Program-made: the position numbers and the translations under genes | NCBI GenBank assembly: GCA_964423545.1 | Contig: CAYRFV010000328.1 | Span: 1 to 5,656, forward strand | DNA from: JALOOE01 sp964423545 | GTDB taxonomy: Bacteria > Chloroflexota > Anaerolineae > CG2-30-64-16 | Length of the DNA: 5,656 nt | Reading direction: 5' to 3' | Part shown: one piece after another, positions 4,101-5,656 of the stretch | Layout of the letters: each line of letters begins with the position of its first letter | Numbering within the stretch: the stretch's first letter is position 1 | Notes under the pieces: generated by a model | The model's database searches: none | Told to the model about the DNA's origin: nothing | What the model saw: only the letters and a program-made list of their open reading frames with translations

Positions 4101-5656
4101 GTGGCGCCTGTTGTCACTCCTGCACCCTATGATCTGAAGAACGCCATCTCGCCTAACCGCTTCACCGGCCTGTGGCGCATGCTCACCGGCTATCGCTGGC
4201 TCTATCTTGCCGCGACGGCCAGCCTGGCTGTGGCGGCGCTTGCCAAGACCAGCACCTATCTGCTGCTGCGCTACTACGTCGACAGCGTCCTGGGCAAGAA
4301 TGCAGCCCTGGTCACCCTGGCGACAGTGGCGCTCGGCTTTGTGCTCCTGGCGCTGGTCGAGGGTGGCTTCTCGTTCCTGAGTGGCCGGCTCGCCTCGCTG
4401 TCCGCAGAGGGGATCACGCTGCGACTGCGCACCTTCCTGTTCGACCACATCCAACGGCTGACCTTCAGCTACCACGACAAGACGCAGACCGGCGAGCTCA
4501 TCCAGCGTTCGACGTCCGATGTGGACGCGATCCGGCGCTTCTATGCCGACCAGGCGATCGGCATCGGCCGCATCGCGCTGCTCTTCACCATTAACTTCTG
4601 GGCCATCTGGCGGCTCGACGCGCGCCTCGCACTGGTATCGATCGTCGCTGTCCCGTTCATCGTTGTGATGTCGCTCTTCTTCTTCAAGCGGGTGTCCAAG
4701 GCCTACGAGAAGTACCAGGAGCAGGAGGCCACCCTCTCGACGGTGCTGCAGGAAAACCTGACCGGGGTGCGCGTCGTCAAGGCTTTCGCGCGCCAGGACT
4801 ACGAGCGCGGGAAGTTCGAGAAGGAAAACTGGGCCAAGTTCCTGCGCGGCAAGCGGCTGCTGACGATGCACGCGCTCTTCTGGCCCACGTCCGACATCCT
4901 GTGCGGCCTGCAGATGCTGCTCGGCTTCACGGTCGGTGCGGTCATGGCGATCAACGGGGTGATCACGGTAGGCACCTACCTGGCCTACGCGGGCCTGATC
5001 GTCTGGCTCATCTTCCCGATGCGCAACCTGGGCCGCCTGATCGTGCAGACTTCGACCGGCATGGTGTCCTATGGCCGGGTGGTCGACGTCATCGGCCAGA
5101 CCCGCGAGCCGCTGAGCGAGGGCAGCCATCGCCCCGACCGCGGGGTGCGCGGGGAGATCGAGTTCCGCAACGTGTCCTTTCAGTACCAGGCGGATGCGCC
5201 GGTGCTGCATGAGCTGAGCTTCCGCGTCGCCCCCGGGCAGTCGGTGGCGCTGTTGGGTGCCACCGGCTCCGGCAAGACGTCGCTGGTTAACCTGCTCCCG
5301 CGCTTCTACGAGTACACGTCGGGCAGCCTCACCCTGGATGGGGTGGAGCTGAAAGAATACCCGCGGGATTACTTGCGGCGTGAGATCGGGATCGTCGAGC
5401 AAGAGCCGTTCCTCTTCTCGCGCACCTTGCGCGAGAACATCACCTACGGCGTTGGCCGCGATGTGCCGGACGCCGAGGTGGAAGCGGCGGCACGCGCCGC
5501 AGCGATCCATGACGTGATCTTGAGCTTTCCGGAGGGTTACAACACACTGGTCGGGGAGAAAGGCGTGACCCTATCCGGCGGGCAGCGGCAGCGCGTGGCG
5601 ATCGCCCGCGCCCTGCTCAAGGATCCGCGCATCCTGATCCTGGACGACTCCACCTC
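4101..5656 (+). CDS. ABC exporter half-transporter (TMD-NBD, MdlA/BmrC/TM287-like), 3' end cut by the window
   Basis: 518 complete codons of a GTG-start ABC exporter are visible. The membrane domain has about six helices (near 34-57, 68-92, 152-172, 175-195, 262-284 and 288-308), with the usual ENLTGVRVVKAFARQ stretch at 218-232. The nucleotide-binding domain begins near 352. It has A-loop Y362, Walker A GATGSGKT (386-393), Q-loop Q434 in EQEPFLFS, signature LSGGQ (491-495) and Walker B ILILDD (511-516). Position 516 is Asp, not the catalytic Glu. In known heterodimeric exporters this marks the subunit that contributes the degenerate ATP site, and the intact LSGGQ serves the active site with the partner's Walker motifs. 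A partner half-transporter is therefore expected downstream, outside the window. D-loop, H-loop and stop are not seen. The likely role is ATP-driven export of drugs or lipids across the inner membrane; the substrate is unknown. Expression probably depends on the promoter at 3742 and the leader attenuator. Confidence 0.93.
   Translation, partial: MAPVVTPAPYDLKNAISPNRFTGLWRMLTGYRWLYLAATASLAVAALAKTSTYLLLRYYVDSVLGKNAALVTLATVALGFVLLALVEGGFSFLSGRLASLSAEGITLRLRTFLFDHIQRLTFSYHDKTQTGELIQRSTSDVDAIRRFYADQAIGIGRIALLFTINFWAIWRLDARLALVSIVAVPFIVVMSLFFFKRVSKAYEKYQEQEATLSTVLQENLTGVRVVKAFARQDYERGKFEKENWAKFLRGKRLLTMHALFWPTSDILCGLQMLLGFTVGAVMAINGVITVGTYLAYAGLIVWLIFPMRNLGRLIVQTSTGMVSYGRVVDVIGQTREPLSEGSHRPDRGVRGEIEFRNVSFQYQADAPVLHELSFRVAPGQSVALLGATGSGKTSLVNLLPRFYEYTSGSLTLDGVELKEYPRDYLRREIGIVEQEPFLFSRTLRENITYGVGRDVPDAEVEAAARAAAIHDVILSFPEGYNTLVGEKGVTLSGGQRQRVAIARALLKDPRILILDDST

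Noticed and set aside
3920..4132. 70-codon frame starting inside the terminator stem and overlapping the ABC start
   Set aside because: No ribosome site precedes it, its start lies within the perfect terminator stem, and its composition is shadow-like. The intergenic RNA structures explain the region better.
3945..5510. 521-codon open frame on the - strand opposite the ABC gene
   Set aside because: It is antisense to a protein with complete ABC motifs. Its translation is His/Gln/Arg/Glu-rich low-complexity sequence typical of the complement of GC-rich coding DNA, and it runs across the terminator and intergenic region.
1..5656. CRISPR arrays, tRNA/rRNA genes, insertion sequences or attachment sites
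   Set aside because: No regularly spaced repeats, no cloverleaf with CCA end, no transposase-like frame and no terminal inverted repeats were seen on either strand.

Overview
The window is GC-rich bacterial DNA, densely coded on the + strand, with strong Shine-Dalgarno sites and one near-consensus sigma-70-type promoter. It holds three large genes, all facing right: a UbiB/ABC1-family atypical kinase (21-1748), a 14-helix MFS exporter fused to a GNAT acetyltransferase domain (1766-3745), and an ABC exporter half-transporter that runs off the right edge (4101-5656). Nothing here fixes the organism. The protein styles, notably the ABC N-terminus and the 'LNPFRLRWRDF' GNAT type, remind me of Chloroflexota. 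That is recollection, not a search result.

Left part (1-3745): the kinase and the MFS-GNAT gene are 17 bp apart and probably co-transcribed. The kinase has all the UbiB hallmarks (KxGQ, AAAS loop, HxDPHPGN, a C-terminal pair of membrane helices). The second protein has the sequence signature of a DHA2-type multidrug antiporter. A Pro/Ala/Arg-rich linker then leads to a complete-looking acetyl-CoA-binding GNAT domain in the same open frame.

Middle part (3742-4100): the 355 bp between the MFS gene and the ABC gene look like a regulatory leader, not empty spacer. A TTGACA-N17-TATAAA promoter overlaps the MFS stop codon. About 30 nt after the expected transcription start comes a perfect AAGGAGG ribosome site, then a 22-codon ORF. 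A 12-bp perfect stem followed by five T's then forms a strong intrinsic terminator, still 143 nt upstream of the ABC start. Segments around the leader-ORF ribosome site, inside the ORF and in the terminator's 5' arm can pair in a mutually exclusive 1:2 / 2:3 / 3:4 scheme. This suggests ribosome-mediated transcription attenuation of the ABC exporter.

Right part (4101-5656): the ABC half-transporter has six predicted membrane helices and Walker A, Q-loop and LSGGQ motifs. Its Walker B reads ILILDD, with Asp where the catalytic Glu normally sits. This is typical of the degenerate-site subunit of heterodimeric exporters (BmrC, TM287 and MdlA types), so a partner gene is expected just downstream. 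The layout resembles Bacillus subtilis bmrB-bmrCD, where a small leader ORF attenuates a heterodimeric multidrug ABC exporter. I infer a drug- or stress-export locus with two exporters, the second under a translation-sensing switch.
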